Shown here piece after piece: positions 1-9,100 of a stretch of 35,222 nt of DNA (the first letter of the stretch is position 1; every line of letters begins with the position of its first letter). The DNA comes from Alphaproteobacteria bacterium. Its GTDB lineage: Bacteria > Pseudomonadota > Alphaproteobacteria > Caulobacterales > Aquidulcibacteraceae. Under the pieces are notes generated by a model. That model made no database searches, had not been told where the DNA came from, and saw only the letters and a list, made by a program, of their open reading frames with translations. Both the position numbers and the translations under genes were made by a program. Where the stretch lies: positions 1-35,222 of the forward strand of contig WGNI01000016.1 in assembly GCA_016124655.1 (NCBI GenBank). The letters are read 5' to 3'.

Positions 1-1
1 G

Positions 2-61
2 CTGATCGATGCGTTTGAAAGCGCCGCGCCGGCGGCTGTGGTTGGCGCAGACACCTCCTAA
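2..61 (+). CDS. possible C-terminal end of an upstream gene (partial)
   Basis: Reading from base 2 gives LIDAFESAAPAAVVGADTS and then a TAA stop. The residue composition is plausible for the tail of a real protein that begins before the window. It would run convergently towards the membrane-protein gene that ends at 213. Nineteen residues are too few to name a family, and an open stretch of this size can occur by chance in GC-rich DNA. Confidence 0.35.
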   Translation: MIDAFESAAPAAVVGADTS

Positions 62-65
62 CCCC

Positions 66-158
66 ATCCCCCCGGTTTCGCGGAACGCGAAGACCGGGGT
101 CCATTCTTCCCGCATTGCGCAACTGGGCCCCGGGTCTCCCTTCGGTCGCCCGGGGCGA
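66..158. repeat. two REP-like hairpins in the convergent intergenic space
   Basis: Two inverted repeats follow each other. At 70-99 the arms pair ccccggtttcgcg with a near-complement carrying one bulged base. At 127-156 gccccggg pairs with cccggggc around a tctcccttcggtc loop. They lie downstream of the minus-strand gene ending at 213 and after the possible plus-strand gene end at 61. They resemble short palindromic repeats common between alphaproteobacterial genes. No T-run follows either one, so intrinsic termination is unproven. Confidence 0.6.
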
Positions 159-212
159 TGGAGCGTTTGAACGCCCGCCGAAGCCCCGGCGCCGGCGGCG
201 AACGTGTGCGCG

Positions 213-1088
213 TCAGCCCGGCGCGTCGGGCGGCCTGAGGCCGCGATAGAGGTAGGTGGAGAGCCCCGCCTCCGCGGCGTAGAGCAAGGCGAAGGTGACG
301 AAGTTCGACACGCTCGATTGCACGAGGTACGCGACGGGCGATTGCGCCAGCCGCTCCAGCGCGGCGGGATCGCCGGGATCGGCGCCAAAGGCCAGCCCCA
401 GGACGCCCTGCACCACCACGACGACGACGAAAATCGGCGCCAGCAGGATGAGCCGCGCGGCGATGATCCGCAGCATGTTGCCCTTGGTCCAGCGCCAGGT
501 GTCGAAACTCATGACGCGGCCCTCCGCCACGCTTGCCGGCGCTGCGAGATAGAGCCGCGAGGTCAGCGCCATCCAAACGAAGGCAAACACCACGCCCACC
601 AACAGAAACGGAAACGGGTTGGCCTCCATCACGCGCTCGAACACGGCCATGGTCGCCTGCGGATCGCGCTGCGCGGCCTCGAAGTCCGCGGCGTAGGGCG
701 CGATCGCCGTCGCCAAGATCACCAGCGCGACAATGCCCATCACCACGGTGACGATGAAGAGAAAGAAGCCGACGACAATCATCGCGCCGATCACGCGGGC
801 GATGGAGACTGCGACGCCGCCGGGCGCAGCGCTCCCGCTTACGCCCAAGGCGCCGCGGACGAAGAAGCCGTAGAGCGCGCCCGTCACGGCGAGCCCAAAG
901 ATCTGGGTGAGGAGGGCTGCGCCGACATTGGCGCCGGCGCCGGCCCGCAAAGTCAGATAGCCCAGCACGGCCATGGCGATTGCGCCGATCGCGGACGCCG
1001 GCACATTGGCGCGCCAGTTCTGGACCGCGTAGCGCAAGCCGGCGCTGGCGGTCTCCAGGATGGGCGCCTTGCCAGGGGGTGTCGCCAT
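213..1088 (-). CDS. multi-pass membrane protein of unknown function
   Basis: This is a 291-residue protein. I do not recognise a named family. It has about five or six hydrophobic stretches: near residues 30-75 (rich in Ala, Gly and Leu), 105-130 (with FFLFIVTVVMGIVALVIL), 155-180, 205-235 (with the unusual run FVVVVVVQGVLGLAF) and 250-275. The N-terminal segment has a short amphipathic lead (ETASAGLRYAVQNW) before the first membrane span. An integral inner-membrane protein is therefore likely, perhaps a small-molecule or lipid-related membrane domain. It stands alone, divergent from trmFO, with a 200-base gap between the two starts. The ATG at 1088 is the first good start. Confidence 0.75.
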   Translation of the reverse strand: MATPPGKAPILETASAGLRYAVQNWRANVPASAIGAIAMAVLGYLTLRAGAGANVGAALLTQIFGLAVTGALYGFFVRGALGVSGSAAPGGVAVSIARVIGAMIVVGFFLFIVTVVMGIVALVILATAIAPYAADFEAAQRDPQATMAVFERVMEANPFPFLLVGVVFAFVWMALTSRLYLAAPASVAEGRVMSFDTWRWTKGNMLRIIAARLILLAPIFVVVVVVQGVLGLAFGADPGDPAALERLAQSPVAYLVQSSVSNFVTFALLYAAEAGLSTYLYRGLRPPDAPG

Positions 1089-1109
1089 GTCCGGCCTCCA
1101 GAATGCGTC

Positions 1110-1139
1110 TAGCGCCTTTGGCGATCTGATTGATTCAGG
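1110..1139. repeat. possible decayed half of a TAGAGC/GANTC palindromic repeat
   Basis: The stretch begins tagcgcc and ends gattgattcagg, with GATTC at 1132-1136. Read on the minus strand it resembles one arm of the perfect palindrome at 21054-21102: both have TGAATCAATC, a nearby GATC and a GC-CTA end. It lies in the 200-base gap between the membrane protein and trmFO. The match is partial and judged by eye. Confidence 0.3.
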
Positions 1140-1288
1140 CCGCCGGGTTCAGGATTTTGCTTTGTCGTCATGTCTTGCGCTCAACCGGCGTCCACTTGAG
1201 CGGACATTGCCTGTCTTATGCCCGCTTCGCCGCCGGGAAGCGAGACGCCCGACTTGCCCCCGCCGCGGCGCGGCGGCATGGGTGAGCG

Positions 1289-2704
1289 ATGAGCGAACGT
1301 TCTTCTCCGGTTCATGTCATCGGCGCAGGCCTTGCGGGCTCGGAAGCCGCGTGGGCGCTGGCGCAAGCGGGCGTCGATGTCGTGCTGCACGAAATGCGGC
1401 CGGCGCGGATGACGGAAGCGCACAAGACGGGCGGCTTCGCGGAACTGGTGTGCTCCAATTCGTTCCGCTCCGACGATTGGGCGGCGAATGCGGTGGGGCT
1501 TTTGCACGAGGAGCTGCGGCGGCTCGATGCGCTGATCATGCGCGCGGCGGCGGTGGCGCAAGTGCCCGCCGGCAGCGCGCTGGCGGTGGATCGCGATGTG
1601 TTCTCCGACACGGTGACCGCAGCGCTTGAAGCGCATCCGCGCATTCGGGTGGAGCGCGGCGAGGTCGCCGATCCCGAAGCGCTGTTGCGCGCGGGGGCGG
1701 CCAGCGTGATCGCGGCGACCGGTCCGCTGACCTCGCCGGCGCTTGCGTCCTGGATCACAGCGCGCACCGGCGAAGAAAGCCTGGCCTTCTTCGACGCGAT
1801 CGCGCCGATCGTGCATGCGGACTCGATTGATACTTCCATCGCCTGGAAACAATCGCGTTACGACAAGGAAGGCCCCGGCGGCGATGCGGCGGCGTATCTG
1901 AATTGTCCGCTCGACAAGGCGCAATACGAGGCGTTTCTCGCAGCGCTCAAGGCCGCGCCGAAAACCGAGTTCAAGGACTGGGAAAAGGACACGCCCTATT
2001 TCGAAGGCTGTCTGCCGATCGAAGTGATGGCCGAGCGCGGCGACGATACGTTGCGCTTCGGGCCGATGAAGCCTGTGGGCCTGCGCGATCCGCGCACGGG
2101 CAAACGGCCCTACGCGGTCGTGCAACTGCGCCAGGACAACAAGCTGGCGACGCTGTTCAATCTCGTGGGCTTTCAGACCAAGCTGAAGCACGGCGCGCAG
2201 ACGGATGTTTTCCGCATGATTCCGGGGCTGGAAAATGCGGTGTTCGCGCGTCTGGGCGGCATCCATCGCAACACGTTTCTGAACGCGCCGCGCGTGCTGG
2301 ATGAAACGCTGCAGCTGAAGTGCGCGCCCGGCGTGCGTTTTGCGGGGCAAGTCACCGGCGTTGAAGGCTATGTCGAAAGCGCTGCGATCGGCTTGCTGGC
2401 GGGGCGGTTTGCGGCAGAGGAGATCAAGGGCGCTGCGTGTACGCCGCCGCCGCCGACCACTGCGCTCGGCGCGCTGTTGAACCACATCACGGGCGGGCAT
2501 GTGCAAGGACATGCCGGCGCGTTTCAGCCGATGAACGTCAATTTCGGCCTGTTTCCGCCGATCGATGCGCCGACGCATGACGGCGACGGCAAGCGGCTGA
2601 AGGGCGATCAGCGCAGCCGTGCGCGCAAACGCGCGCTCGCCGATCGGGCGCTTGGCGATCTGCATGATTGGATGCACGGCGCGCTGCGGACGGCGGCCGA
2701 ATGA
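1289..2704 (+). CDS. trmFO: TrmFO, folate/FAD-dependent tRNA (uracil-54-C5) methyltransferase
   Basis: This 471-residue cytoplasmic flavoprotein makes ribothymidine at position 54 of tRNA, using methylenetetrahydrofolate as carbon donor and FAD as reductant. The N-terminal dinucleotide-binding motif [19 protein letters not shown] lies at residues 10-28. Two family cysteine sites are present, in [11 protein letters not shown] near residue 55 and [15 protein letters not shown] near residue 235. Further family blocks are [11 protein letters not shown] and [17 protein letters not shown]. The length is normal for the family. It sits alone on the plus strand and its stop is only 3 bases from the end of the convergent synthase-like gene. 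The ATG at 1289 has only a weak ribosome site (ggtgag). Confidence 0.97.
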   Translation: MSERSSPVHVIGAGLAGSEAAWALAQAGVDVVLHEMRPARMTEAHKTGGFAELVCSNSFRSDDWAANAVGLLHEELRRLDALIMRAAAVAQVPAGSALAVDRDVFSDTVTAALEAHPRIRVERGEVADPEALLRAGAASVIAATGPLTSPALASWITARTGEESLAFFDAIAPIVHADSIDTSIAWKQSRYDKEGPGGDAAAYLNCPLDKAQYEAFLAALKAAPKTEFKDWEKDTPYFEGCLPIEVMAERGDDTLRFGPMKPVGLRDPRTGKRPYAVVQLRQDNKLATLFNLVGFQTKLKHGAQTDVFRMIPGLENAVFARLGGIHRNTFLNAPRVLDETLQLKCAPGVRFAGQVTGVEGYVESAAIGLLAGRFAAEEIKGAACTPPPPTTALGALLNHITGGHVQGHAGAFQPMNVNFGLFPPIDAPTHDGDGKRLKGDQRSRARKRALADRALGDLHDWMHGALRTAAE

Positions 2705-2707
2705 AGA

Positions 2708-3550
2708 TCAGACCCGTCCGATGGCGGAGGCCGCGACCAGCGTGAGTTGGCGCTCGATCAACGGTCTCCGCTTGGATTCAACACCGCCGGCGCTTGCGAG
2801 GGAAAGGCCGCGCAGATAGCCGCGCAGGAGCGCGATATAGCCGAACGCGGGAAACAGAGTTGAAGGCGCGAGCGCAGCCAAATCCTGCGCCTGGCGGTAA
2901 TAGTTGCGTGAACGATCAACCACCGACATCACCGCGGAGCGCATGGCGTGATTGTGCACGCCGTTGAAGAGGTCGCTTTGGGTGAGCCCGACATGGCTTA
3001 AGAGGCTGGCGGGAAAGAAGGTCGAGCGGCGCTGCGTCCAGGCTTCGACCGATCGGGCAAGGCCGGCATAGCCCCAGGCGCGGCCGGCGCTGCGCACCAG
3101 CGCCTCTCTCTGCCGCGGCGCGAAATCGGTTGGGCCGCAGGCGTCGATGGCAAGGTCCACCAGCGCGCCGGCGGTCGCGTCGATATAGATTTCGAGATCC
3201 GACCACGCCGCAAAGGGCGCTTCGTCCATGTCCTTTTCGCGCGCGGCGATCATGGCGGCGAACGCATCGGCCTGCAGGGGCGCCTGTTCGTGGGCGCGCG
3301 CAAGCGCCTCCAAGGCTGGATGATCGTGACCGCCAAGACCGTTCAGCGCTTTGGCGACATTCTCAGACCACCAGGCGAGGCGAATGTCGCCCAGCGCGCC
3401 TTCGCGGACGGCGCTGGCCGTTTTGGCAATCTCGAAATTGACCGCATAAAGCGCAACCAGGCGCGGGCGGACCGGCGTAGGGGCGAAGCGGCTGGCGAGC
3501 CACCGGTCCTCGTCGATCTGACGGACTTGTTCGTCCAACCCGCTCTTCAT
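2708..3550 (-). CDS. squalene/phytoene synthase family protein, NDUFAF6-like
   Basis: The 280-residue protein has the all-helical trans-isoprenyl synthase fold signature: RPRLVALYAVNFEIAK near residues 28-43 and a second helix block GRAWGYAGLARSVEAW near 155-170. The two Asp-rich motifs (DxxxD) that bind magnesium and prenyl diphosphate in true squalene or phytoene synthases are missing. That places it with the NDUFAF6-type branch, linked in mitochondria to complex I assembly, rather than with carotenoid or hopanoid enzymes. No other isoprenoid gene is nearby. It stands upstream of secF in the same direction, separated by a 98-base gap holding a palindromic repeat. Its function in bacteria is not established. 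Confidence 0.85.
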   Translation of the reverse strand: MKSGLDEQVRQIDEDRWLASRFAPTPVRPRLVALYAVNFEIAKTASAVREGALGDIRLAWWSENVAKALNGLGGHDHPALEALARAHEQAPLQADAFAAMIAAREKDMDEAPFAAWSDLEIYIDATAGALVDLAIDACGPTDFAPRQREALVRSAGRAWGYAGLARSVEAWTQRRSTFFPASLLSHVGLTQSDLFNGVHNHAMRSAVMSVVDRSRNYYRQAQDLAALAPSTLFPAFGYIALLRGYLRGLSLASAGGVESKRRPLIERQLTLVAASAIGRV

Positions 3551-3560
3551 CGCGGGACCC

Positions 3561-3608
3561 TAGAGCGGTTCCCAGTGGGTGTGAATCGGTTTTCGGACGA
3601 GAACCGGG
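3561..3608. repeat. decayed palindromic repeat with TAGAGC end and central GANTC
   Basis: It starts TAGAGCGGTTC. The arms cggttc (3566-3571) and gaaccg (3601-3606) pair, and a GAATC site (3583-3587) lies within one base of the dyad centre. The inner part (tgaatcggttttcgg) resembles repeats seen in many alphaproteobacterial genomes. It fills most of the gap between the synthase-like gene and secF. Confidence 0.5.
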
Positions 3609-3648
3609 GGAATTTGAACAGGGTCGACGAGGATACGGCGCGCAACGG

Positions 3649-4674
3649 TCAGCCCTTGCGCTCCGCCAGGGCGGGATCGGCCGGCGCGTCGGCGCCGCGC
3701 TTGACGCCCCACAGGAGAATGGCCGGGGCGGCCACGTACACCGACGAATAGGTGCCGATCACGATCCCGAAAATCATCGCGATGGCGAAGCCCTGCAGCG
3801 CCTCGCCGCCCAGAACGAGCAGGCCGATCAGCGCCAGAAGCGCGGTGCAGCCGGTGATGATGGTGCGCGAGAGCGTTTCGTTGATCGAGAGATCGACGAC
3901 GTCGCCCAATGGCATGCGCTTGAACTTGCGCAAATTCTCCCGCAGGCGATCGAACACGACGACGGTGTCGTTCATGGAATAGCCAATGATCGTCAGCAAT
4001 GCGGCGATGATCGTGAGCGTGAATTCCAGCCGGGTGATGGAGAAGAGGCCCAGCGTTAGGATCGTGTCGTGGAACAGCGCCAGCACCGCGCCTAGTCCGA
4101 ACACGGTTTCAAAGCGGAAAGCGATGTAGATCAGCATCAACAGGATTGCGAGGCCGAGCGCGATCAGACCGCCGGTGAACAATTCGCCTGAAACTTTCGG
4201 ACCGACGACTTCGATGCGGGTGAACTCCACGCCTGGAACGACAGCGCGGATTCTGCCCTGCACCTGGTCCATTAATTCCGGCGGCGCTGCTTCGCCGGCC
4301 ACTTCAAAACGCACGACTGCTTCGCGGGTGTTCTCAAAGCCTTGCACCTGCACGTCGCCGACGCCGACCGCCAGGATGCCGGCGCGCAGCCGCTCCAGAT
4401 CGATGGGCTCCGGGGCGCGCACCTCAATCGAGGTGCCGCCGCGAAAATCGATGCCGAGGTTGAAGCCTTCGCCCATCATCACGCCCAACTTGTTCATCGG
4501 ACTGCCGGGCGCTGACTGGTAGAGCTCCACGGGATTGTGGCGGAAGCCGCCGGAGAACACGGACGCGAATGTCGCCAGCACCGCGGCGATCGACAAGAAG
4601 GCTGCGAACGCGGCGAAAGGCACAAATTTGAAGTTTGTTCGCGCGGGCAAATATTTAATCAGCGGCCAGGCCAT
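3649..4674 (-). CDS. secF: SecF, protein translocase accessory subunit
   Basis: SecF (341 residues) works with SecD and YajC at the SecYEG channel in the inner membrane. It uses the proton gradient to help pull exported proteins out on the periplasmic side. After the first membrane span comes the family block GFNLGIDFRGGTSIEVR near residues 70-86. The C-terminal half carries five spans with the typical sequences GLAILLMLIYIAFRFE, LTIIGYSMNDTVVVFDRLREN and RTIITGCTALLALIGL. It follows secD by 12 bases, so one transcript yajC-secD-secF is likely. Length and domain order are ordinary. Confidence 0.97.
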   Translation of the reverse strand: MAWPLIKYLPARTNFKFVPFAAFAAFLSIAAVLATFASVFSGGFRHNPVELYQSAPGSPMNKLGVMMGEGFNLGIDFRGGTSIEVRAPEPIDLERLRAGILAVGVGDVQVQGFENTREAVVRFEVAGEAAPPELMDQVQGRIRAVVPGVEFTRIEVVGPKVSGELFTGGLIALGLAILLMLIYIAFRFETVFGLGAVLALFHDTILTLGLFSITRLEFTLTIIAALLTIIGYSMNDTVVVFDRLRENLRKFKRMPLGDVVDLSINETLSRTIITGCTALLALIGLLVLGGEALQGFAIAMIFGIVIGTYSSVYVAAPAILLWGVKRGADAPADPALAERKG

Positions 4675-4686
4675 GGCGATGCGTCC

Positions 4687-6300
4687 TTAAATCGGCAGCC
4701 GCTTGGGCCGCACGGCGCGGAACCACCACGCGATGAGAATTTGGGTGACCAGCACGGCGGTGAACACCGAGGTGATGACGCCGATCGACAAGGTCCAGGC
4801 AAAACCCCGTACGGGGCCTGCGCCAAACTGGAAGAGAATGAGCGCCGCAAGGATCGTCGTCAGGTTGGCGTCCATGATCGTCACCATGGCGCGGGAGAAG
4901 CCGGCGTCGATGGCGAGCGCAGGGCCGCGGCCATTGGCCTGTTCTTCGCGCATGCGCTCATAGATCAGCACGTTGGCGTCGACCGCCATGGCGATGGTGA
5001 GGATCAGGCCGGCGATGCCGGGCAGCGTCAGCGCCGCGCCGATCATCGACATGGCGGCGATGATCAGCACGCCGTTCACGATCAGCGATACGCAGGCGAT
5101 GATTCCAAACAGTCCATAGGCGAGGATCATGAAGACAAGCACGCCGATGCCGGCGACGATCCCGGCATAAGATCCCGCCTCGATGGCGTCCTGGCCGAGT
5201 TCAGCGCCGACGCTGCGCTGTTCGATAACAGTCAATGGCGCGGGCAAGGCGCCGGCGCGTAAGAGCACGGCCAGTTCGTTGGCGGATTCGGCGGTGAAGG
5301 ATCCGCTGATCTGGCCGGAGCCGCCCAGAATCGGTTCGCGAATATTCGGCGCGGTGAGCACGCGGTCATCGAGCACGATGGCGAACGGCTTGCCGACATT
5401 CTCCGTCGTCAGGCGGCCGAAGATGCGCGCGCCCTGACCGTTGAAGCGGAAATTCACCACCGGCTCGCGCGTCTGCGGATCGAAGCCCGGGCGCGCGTCG
5501 TTCAGGAGTTCGCCGGTGAGCGCGGGCCTGCGGCGGACGACGATGCCGCCGCCCTGCTCTGGATTGGCGAACGGGAGCACCATCGCGCTCGGCGGCACGC
5601 GTCCGGCGGCGGCGTCGGCGGGATCGACGTTCTGATCGACGAGGTGGAAGGTCAGACGCGCGGTCTGGCCAATGCGGCGGCGCAGGCTTTCAGGATCGGA
5701 TTCGCCCGGCGCCTGGACGACGATGCGGTCCGCGCCCTGGCGCGTGATGGAGACTTCGCTGGTGCCGGTGGGGTCCACGCGGCGGCGGATGATTTCGATG
5801 GATTGCTGCACGGCCTGGCGGGCGAGCGCATCAAGCGCCTGCGGGGTGACGCGGGCTTCGATCAGGCCGCCCTCGCCTTCGGTGAAGGCCAAATCCGGCT
5901 CGCCGCCGCCCAGCGTGCCGGCGCCGATCGGATTGATGATGTCCTGCAGCGCGCGCATGGCGCGCGGCGCGTCGTCCACATTGGCCAGCCGGATGCGCGC
6001 TGCGCCGCCGACGACGCCGGGCCCCGTGATGGTGATGCGCGGTTCGGCGTCGCGCATGGCCTGGCGCATTTGATCGAGCACCTGATCCAAGCGCTGGCGC
6101 TCCAGAGTGGCGGTGTCGATCTCCAGAAGCAGGTGCGAGCCGCCGCGCAGGTCGAGGCCCAGATTGAGCGTTGCGTTCTGCACCCAGGGCGGCAACGTGC
6201 GCAGCACATTCGCCGGTAGGACGTTCGGCAAGGCGAACAGGACCCCGAACGCGGCCACGACCGCGACCAGGATGATGCGCCACGGCGCGACCTTCAGCAT
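4687..6300 (-). CDS. secD: SecD, protein translocase accessory subunit
   Basis: SecD (537 residues) is the partner of SecF. It has one N-terminal membrane span (residues about 9-29), the D1 motif NLGLDLRGGSHLLLEID near residues 46-62, a large periplasmic domain, and then five C-terminal spans. The motifs GTGTSEVSIT-like (PTGTSEVSITRQGADRIVVQ region) and AMAVDANVLIYERMREE near residue 445 are diagnostic. The start ATG at 6300 lies 3 bases after the yajC stop, so translation is probably coupled. The protein ends in a basic, non-membrane tail (RAVRPKRLPI). Confidence 0.97.
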   Translation of the reverse strand: MLKVAPWRIILVAVVAAFGVLFALPNVLPANVLRTLPPWVQNATLNLGLDLRGGSHLLLEIDTATLERQRLDQVLDQMRQAMRDAEPRITITGPGVVGGAARIRLANVDDAPRAMRALQDIINPIGAGTLGGGEPDLAFTEGEGGLIEARVTPQALDALARQAVQQSIEIIRRRVDPTGTSEVSITRQGADRIVVQAPGESDPESLRRRIGQTARLTFHLVDQNVDPADAAAGRVPPSAMVLPFANPEQGGGIVVRRRPALTGELLNDARPGFDPQTREPVVNFRFNGQGARIFGRLTTENVGKPFAIVLDDRVLTAPNIREPILGGSGQISGSFTAESANELAVLLRAGALPAPLTVIEQRSVGAELGQDAIEAGSYAGIVAGIGVLVFMILAYGLFGIIACVSLIVNGVLIIAAMSMIGAALTLPGIAGLILTIAMAVDANVLIYERMREEQANGRGPALAIDAGFSRAMVTIMDANLTTILAALILFQFGAGPVRGFAWTLSIGVITSVFTAVLVTQILIAWWFRAVRPKRLPI

Positions 6301-6303
6301 GGA

Positions 6304-6666
6304 TTACTCGGTCGCAGCAGGCTTGGAATCGTTGGCGGGCGCGGGATCGCCCTTGCCGCGCACTTCCGAAATGGTTGAGCGCACGACGCGCACTTCAACA
6401 TTCGGACCCAGCTCCACGCGCACTTCGTCATCGGCGACGGAGCGCACCTTGCCGATCAATCCGCCGGACGTGATCACCGTGTCGCCCTTCTTCAGCGCGG
6501 AGATCATCTGCTGGTGCGCCTTCATGCGGCGCTGCTGGGGACGGATCAGCAAGAAGTAAAAAATGACCAGGATAAAGACGAGCGGAAGGAGTTGGACGAG
6601 CGTGTCCGTCATGGGGTTGCCGGTTCCGCCGCCGGCGGCCTGTGCATAAGCGGGCGTGATCAGCAT
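6304..6666 (-). CDS. yajC: YajC, Sec translocon accessory protein
   Basis: YajC is a small single-span inner-membrane protein (120 residues) that associates with SecDF. The span LLPLVFILVIFYFLLIRPQQ is followed by the family signature RRMKAHQQMISALKKGDTVITSGG, and then a short conserved cytoplasmic domain (IGKVRSVADDEVRVELGPNVEVRVVR). It heads the yajC-secD-secF operon. The ATG at 6666 has a purine-rich agaagaag ribosome site in front. The start lies 136 bases from the divergent DUF815 ATPase gene. Confidence 0.96.
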   Translation of the reverse strand: MLITPAYAQAAGGGTGNPMTDTLVQLLPLVFILVIFYFLLIRPQQRRMKAHQQMISALKKGDTVITSGGLIGKVRSVADDEVRVELGPNVEVRVVRSTISEVRGKGDPAPANDSKPAATE

Positions 6667-6802
6667 CTCTTCTTCTTTGGCTTAGTCTGGAGTGAACCTG
6701 GGCGCTGCGCCGCAGCGCGAAGGACGATCATGGCGCGACGCTTCCCTGGCCGCGGCGGCGGGGACTATATCGACGCCGCCCGCCATTTCAATCCGAGGCC
6801 GA

Positions 6803-7648
6803 ATGTCTGATCTGAGGGATGATCTTGCCCGCATTGCGGCGGCTTTGGAGCGGCTGGCGCCGCCGCCTCTGGTTGCTGACCTTTCTGCAGCGTCCTGTTT
6901 TCATTGGGATTCCGCAAGCGGCGCGCTCGTGGCGGTGGCGGAGCCCGTACGGACTCCGCTCGATCTGCTGCTCGAGATCGCGCCGCAAAAGGAGCGCTTG
7001 TTGGCCAATACGCGGCGCTTCGCCGCCGGGGCGGGCGCCAACAATGCGCTGCTGTGGGGCGCGCGGGGAACCGGCAAGAGCGCGCTGGTGAAAGCGGTGC
7101 ACGCCGAAGTCTGCCGGACCGCGCCGGCGTTGAAGCTGGTGGAGGCCAGCGGGGCGGCGATGGACCAGATGGCGGCGCTGATCTCAGCGTTGCGCGCGCA
7201 AACCCGGCCAGTGATCCTGTTCCTCGACGATGTTTCGTTTACGGGCGACGAAGCGGCGCTGAAGGCGCTGAAGCCGGCGCTCGACGGGGGCCTGCATGAG
7301 GCGGGACGGCTGATTGTCTATGTCACCTCGAACCGGCGGCATCTGACCGCGCGCGAGGCGCGGGAAAACACGCCCGACGATTTGATGTGGGCGGATGCGG
7401 CGGAGGAGAAGCTGGCGTTGGCGGACCGGTTCGGCCTGTGGCTCGGCTTTCATGCTTTCGATCAGGCGCAATATTTGCGTGTCGTGCGCGCTTATGCGGA
7501 GCGCCTTCGCTTGCCGATCGCGGATGAAGACCTGGAGCGCGAGGCGCTCCTATGGTCGCGCACGCGCGGCGCGCGGTCCGGACGCACGGCGCATCACTTC
7601 ATTCTGGATCTGGCGGGTCAGTTGGGGAAAGACGCAGCGCTTCCATAG
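6803..7648 (+). CDS. DUF815-family ATP-binding protein (AAA-like)
   Basis: This 281-residue P-loop protein has a Walker A block GARGTGKSALVKAVHAE near residues 89-105 and a Walker B-like ILFLDDVSF near residue 140. Also visible are a sensor-type IVYVTSNRRHL near residue 170 and the DUF815 tail block [14 protein letters not shown]. The family is widespread in alphaproteobacteria, often between pcm and yajC, but its role is unknown. I chose the ATG at 6803 (MSDLRDDLARIAAALERL) because the in-frame upstream stretch is low-complexity and has no ribosome site. The 3' end overlaps the end of the convergent pcm gene by 50 bases. Confidence 0.88.
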   Translation: MSDLRDDLARIAAALERLAPPPLVADLSAASCFHWDSASGALVAVAEPVRTPLDLLLEIAPQKERLLANTRRFAAGAGANNALLWGARGTGKSALVKAVHAEVCRTAPALKLVEASGAAMDQMAALISALRAQTRPVILFLDDVSFTGDEAALKALKPALDGGLHEAGRLIVYVTSNRRHLTAREARENTPDDLMWADAAEEKLALADRFGLWLGFHAFDQAQYLRVVRAYAERLRLPIADEDLEREALLWSRTRGARSGRTAHHFILDLAGQLGKDAALP

Positions 7649-8297
7649 GCGCGTCGTTTGCGCTCATCGCGGCTTGCACAGCGTGCGGCGCAAGCCCGTG
7701 CGCCAATTCCGCAAAGCGGGCTTCGCCCAAGTCCTCGCGCGCACCGATCCTAGCGCGCACGAGACGTCCGCGCAGCGCGAGCACGATGCGTCCGCTGGGC
7801 GCAAGCTGGGTGAAGAAGGCGGCGGGAATGTCTTGCGCATCGGCGTTGACGATGATCGCGTCGTACGGCGCATTCGCCGCCCAGCCGTCATGGCCGTCGC
7901 CCAGATGGGCGGCGATGTTCATCACGCGCGCTTCCCCGAATTTCGCGCGCGCGTCGGTGACGAGATCGGGAATGCGGTCGAGCGTCGTCACTTTTCGTGC
8001 AAGCGCTGCAAGCGCTGCGGTTTGAAAGCCTGAGCCGGTTCCAATTTCGAGGATGGAGTCTTCCGGCGCCGGCGCGAGCGCCATGATCATGCGGCCCACC
8101 AGCGAAGGGCGCGTCATGGCCTGACCATGCGGCAAAGGCAGATCGCGATCTTCATAGGCCAAGGCCTGGAGATGGGCGGGCGCGTAATGGGCGCGCGGCG
8201 TTCGCTCCAGCGCCCGCAACGCCACGGGATCGGTGATGCCCGCCTGACGCATTTCCAGAATGAAACGCATCAATTGCGCGGGATCGGCGCGGCTCAC
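7599..8297 (-). CDS. pcm: protein-L-isoaspartate O-methyltransferase
   Basis: Pcm (232 residues) methylates isoaspartyl residues in damaged proteins with S-adenosylmethionine, starting their repair. The SAM-binding motif [18 protein letters not shown], spans residues 83-99. The family N-terminal block [22 protein letters not shown] precedes it and [17 protein letters not shown] follows. The start is a GTG at 8297 that overlaps the surE stop as GTGA, so surE and pcm are translationally coupled. In many relatives an M23 peptidase (nlpD-like) gene follows pcm; here none does, and the gene runs tail-to-tail into the DUF815 ATPase. A second, more divergent Pcm-like protein is encoded at 28283-28933. 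Confidence 0.95.
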   Translation of the reverse strand: MSRADPAQLMRFILEMRQAGITDPVALRALERTPRAHYAPAHLQALAYEDRDLPLPHGQAMTRPSLVGRMIMALAPAPEDSILEIGTGSGFQTAALAALARKVTTLDRIPDLVTDARAKFGEARVMNIAAHLGDGHDGWAANAPYDAIIVNADAQDIPAAFFTQLAPSGRIVLALRGRLVRARIGAREDLGEARFAELAHGLAPHAVQAAMSANDAPMEALRLSPTDPPDPE

Positions 8298-9073
8298 GAT
8301 TTCGGCGGCGCGCCGCCGAGGACGCCTTTCAGTGCATGAATGGTCTCGCGGTGCGTGAGATCGACGTGCAGCGGCGTGACGGAGATCTTGCCGTCATAGA
8401 TCGCGCGCAGATCCGTGCCGGCGCCGGGATTGGAGAGCTTGCCGCGGAATCCCAGCCAGTAATAGTGCTGGCCGCGTAGATCGGTGCGGCGATCGGCGTA
8501 GACGATGTGCTGATCGCGAAAGCCCTGCGATGTGACCTCCACTTCGTGGACGTCTTCCGGCTCGCGATCGGGAAAGTTCACGTTCATAACAACATCGTTG
8601 GGCCAGCCCTGTTTCAAGAGCGCGCGCAGGATGCCCGGCCCGAAGGTTTCGGCGGTGGCCCAGGCGATCGTCTCGATCCCGCGAAAATTATAGGCTTGAC
8701 TCAACGCGACGGAGGGAATGCCCAATTGCATGCCCTGCATGGCGCCGGCGATGGTGCCGGAAAATGTGACGTCCTCGGCGATGTTCTGCCCGCGATTGAC
8801 GCCGGAGAGAACGAGATCGGGCTTGTGATCCTTCATCAGGTCTTCGGAACCCAGGAGCACGCAATCGGTCGGCGTGCCAGTGACGGCGAAGCGCTTTTCG
8901 CCCGCGCGGCGCACGCGGATCGGCGCGTGCAGCGTCAAGGAGCGCGAGGCGCCGGATTGCTCGCTCTCCGGCGCGATCACCCAGACATCGTCGGAAAGCG
9001 CGCGCGCGATCGTCTCCAGGATCGCCAGGCCGGGTGCGTGGATGCCGTCATCATTGGTGCACAGAATTCGCAT
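8294..9073 (-). CDS. surE: SurE, 5'/3'-nucleotidase
   Basis: SurE (259 residues) is a divalent-metal-dependent phosphatase acting on nucleoside monophosphates in the cytoplasm, and it is linked to stationary-phase survival. The N-terminal metal site [15 protein letters not shown] is intact, as are the SGVNRGQN block near residue 95 and [11 protein letters not shown] near residue 64. It overlaps the downstream pcm by 4 bases, the classic surE-pcm pair. In related genomes serS usually stands directly upstream; here a DUF1761 gene lies between. Confidence 0.97.
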   Translation of the reverse strand: MRILCTNDDGIHAPGLAILETIARALSDDVWVIAPESEQSGASRSLTLHAPIRVRRAGEKRFAVTGTPTDCVLLGSEDLMKDHKPDLVLSGVNRGQNIAEDVTFSGTIAGAMQGMQLGIPSVALSQAYNFRGIETIAWATAETFGPGILRALLKQGWPNDVVMNVNFPDREPEDVHEVEVTSQGFRDQHIVYADRRTDLRGQHYYWLGFRGKLSNPGAGTDLRAIYDGKISVTPLHVDLTHRETIHALKGVLGGAPPKS

Positions 9074-9100
9074 GACCCGGCTTGTAGCCCGGCGCGCGGC

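Noticed and set aside
1181..2677. A long Arg/His-rich open frame antisense to trmFO
   Set aside because: The protein has the biased composition of an antisense shadow in GC-rich DNA, no motif, and lies fully under a well-matched trmFO.
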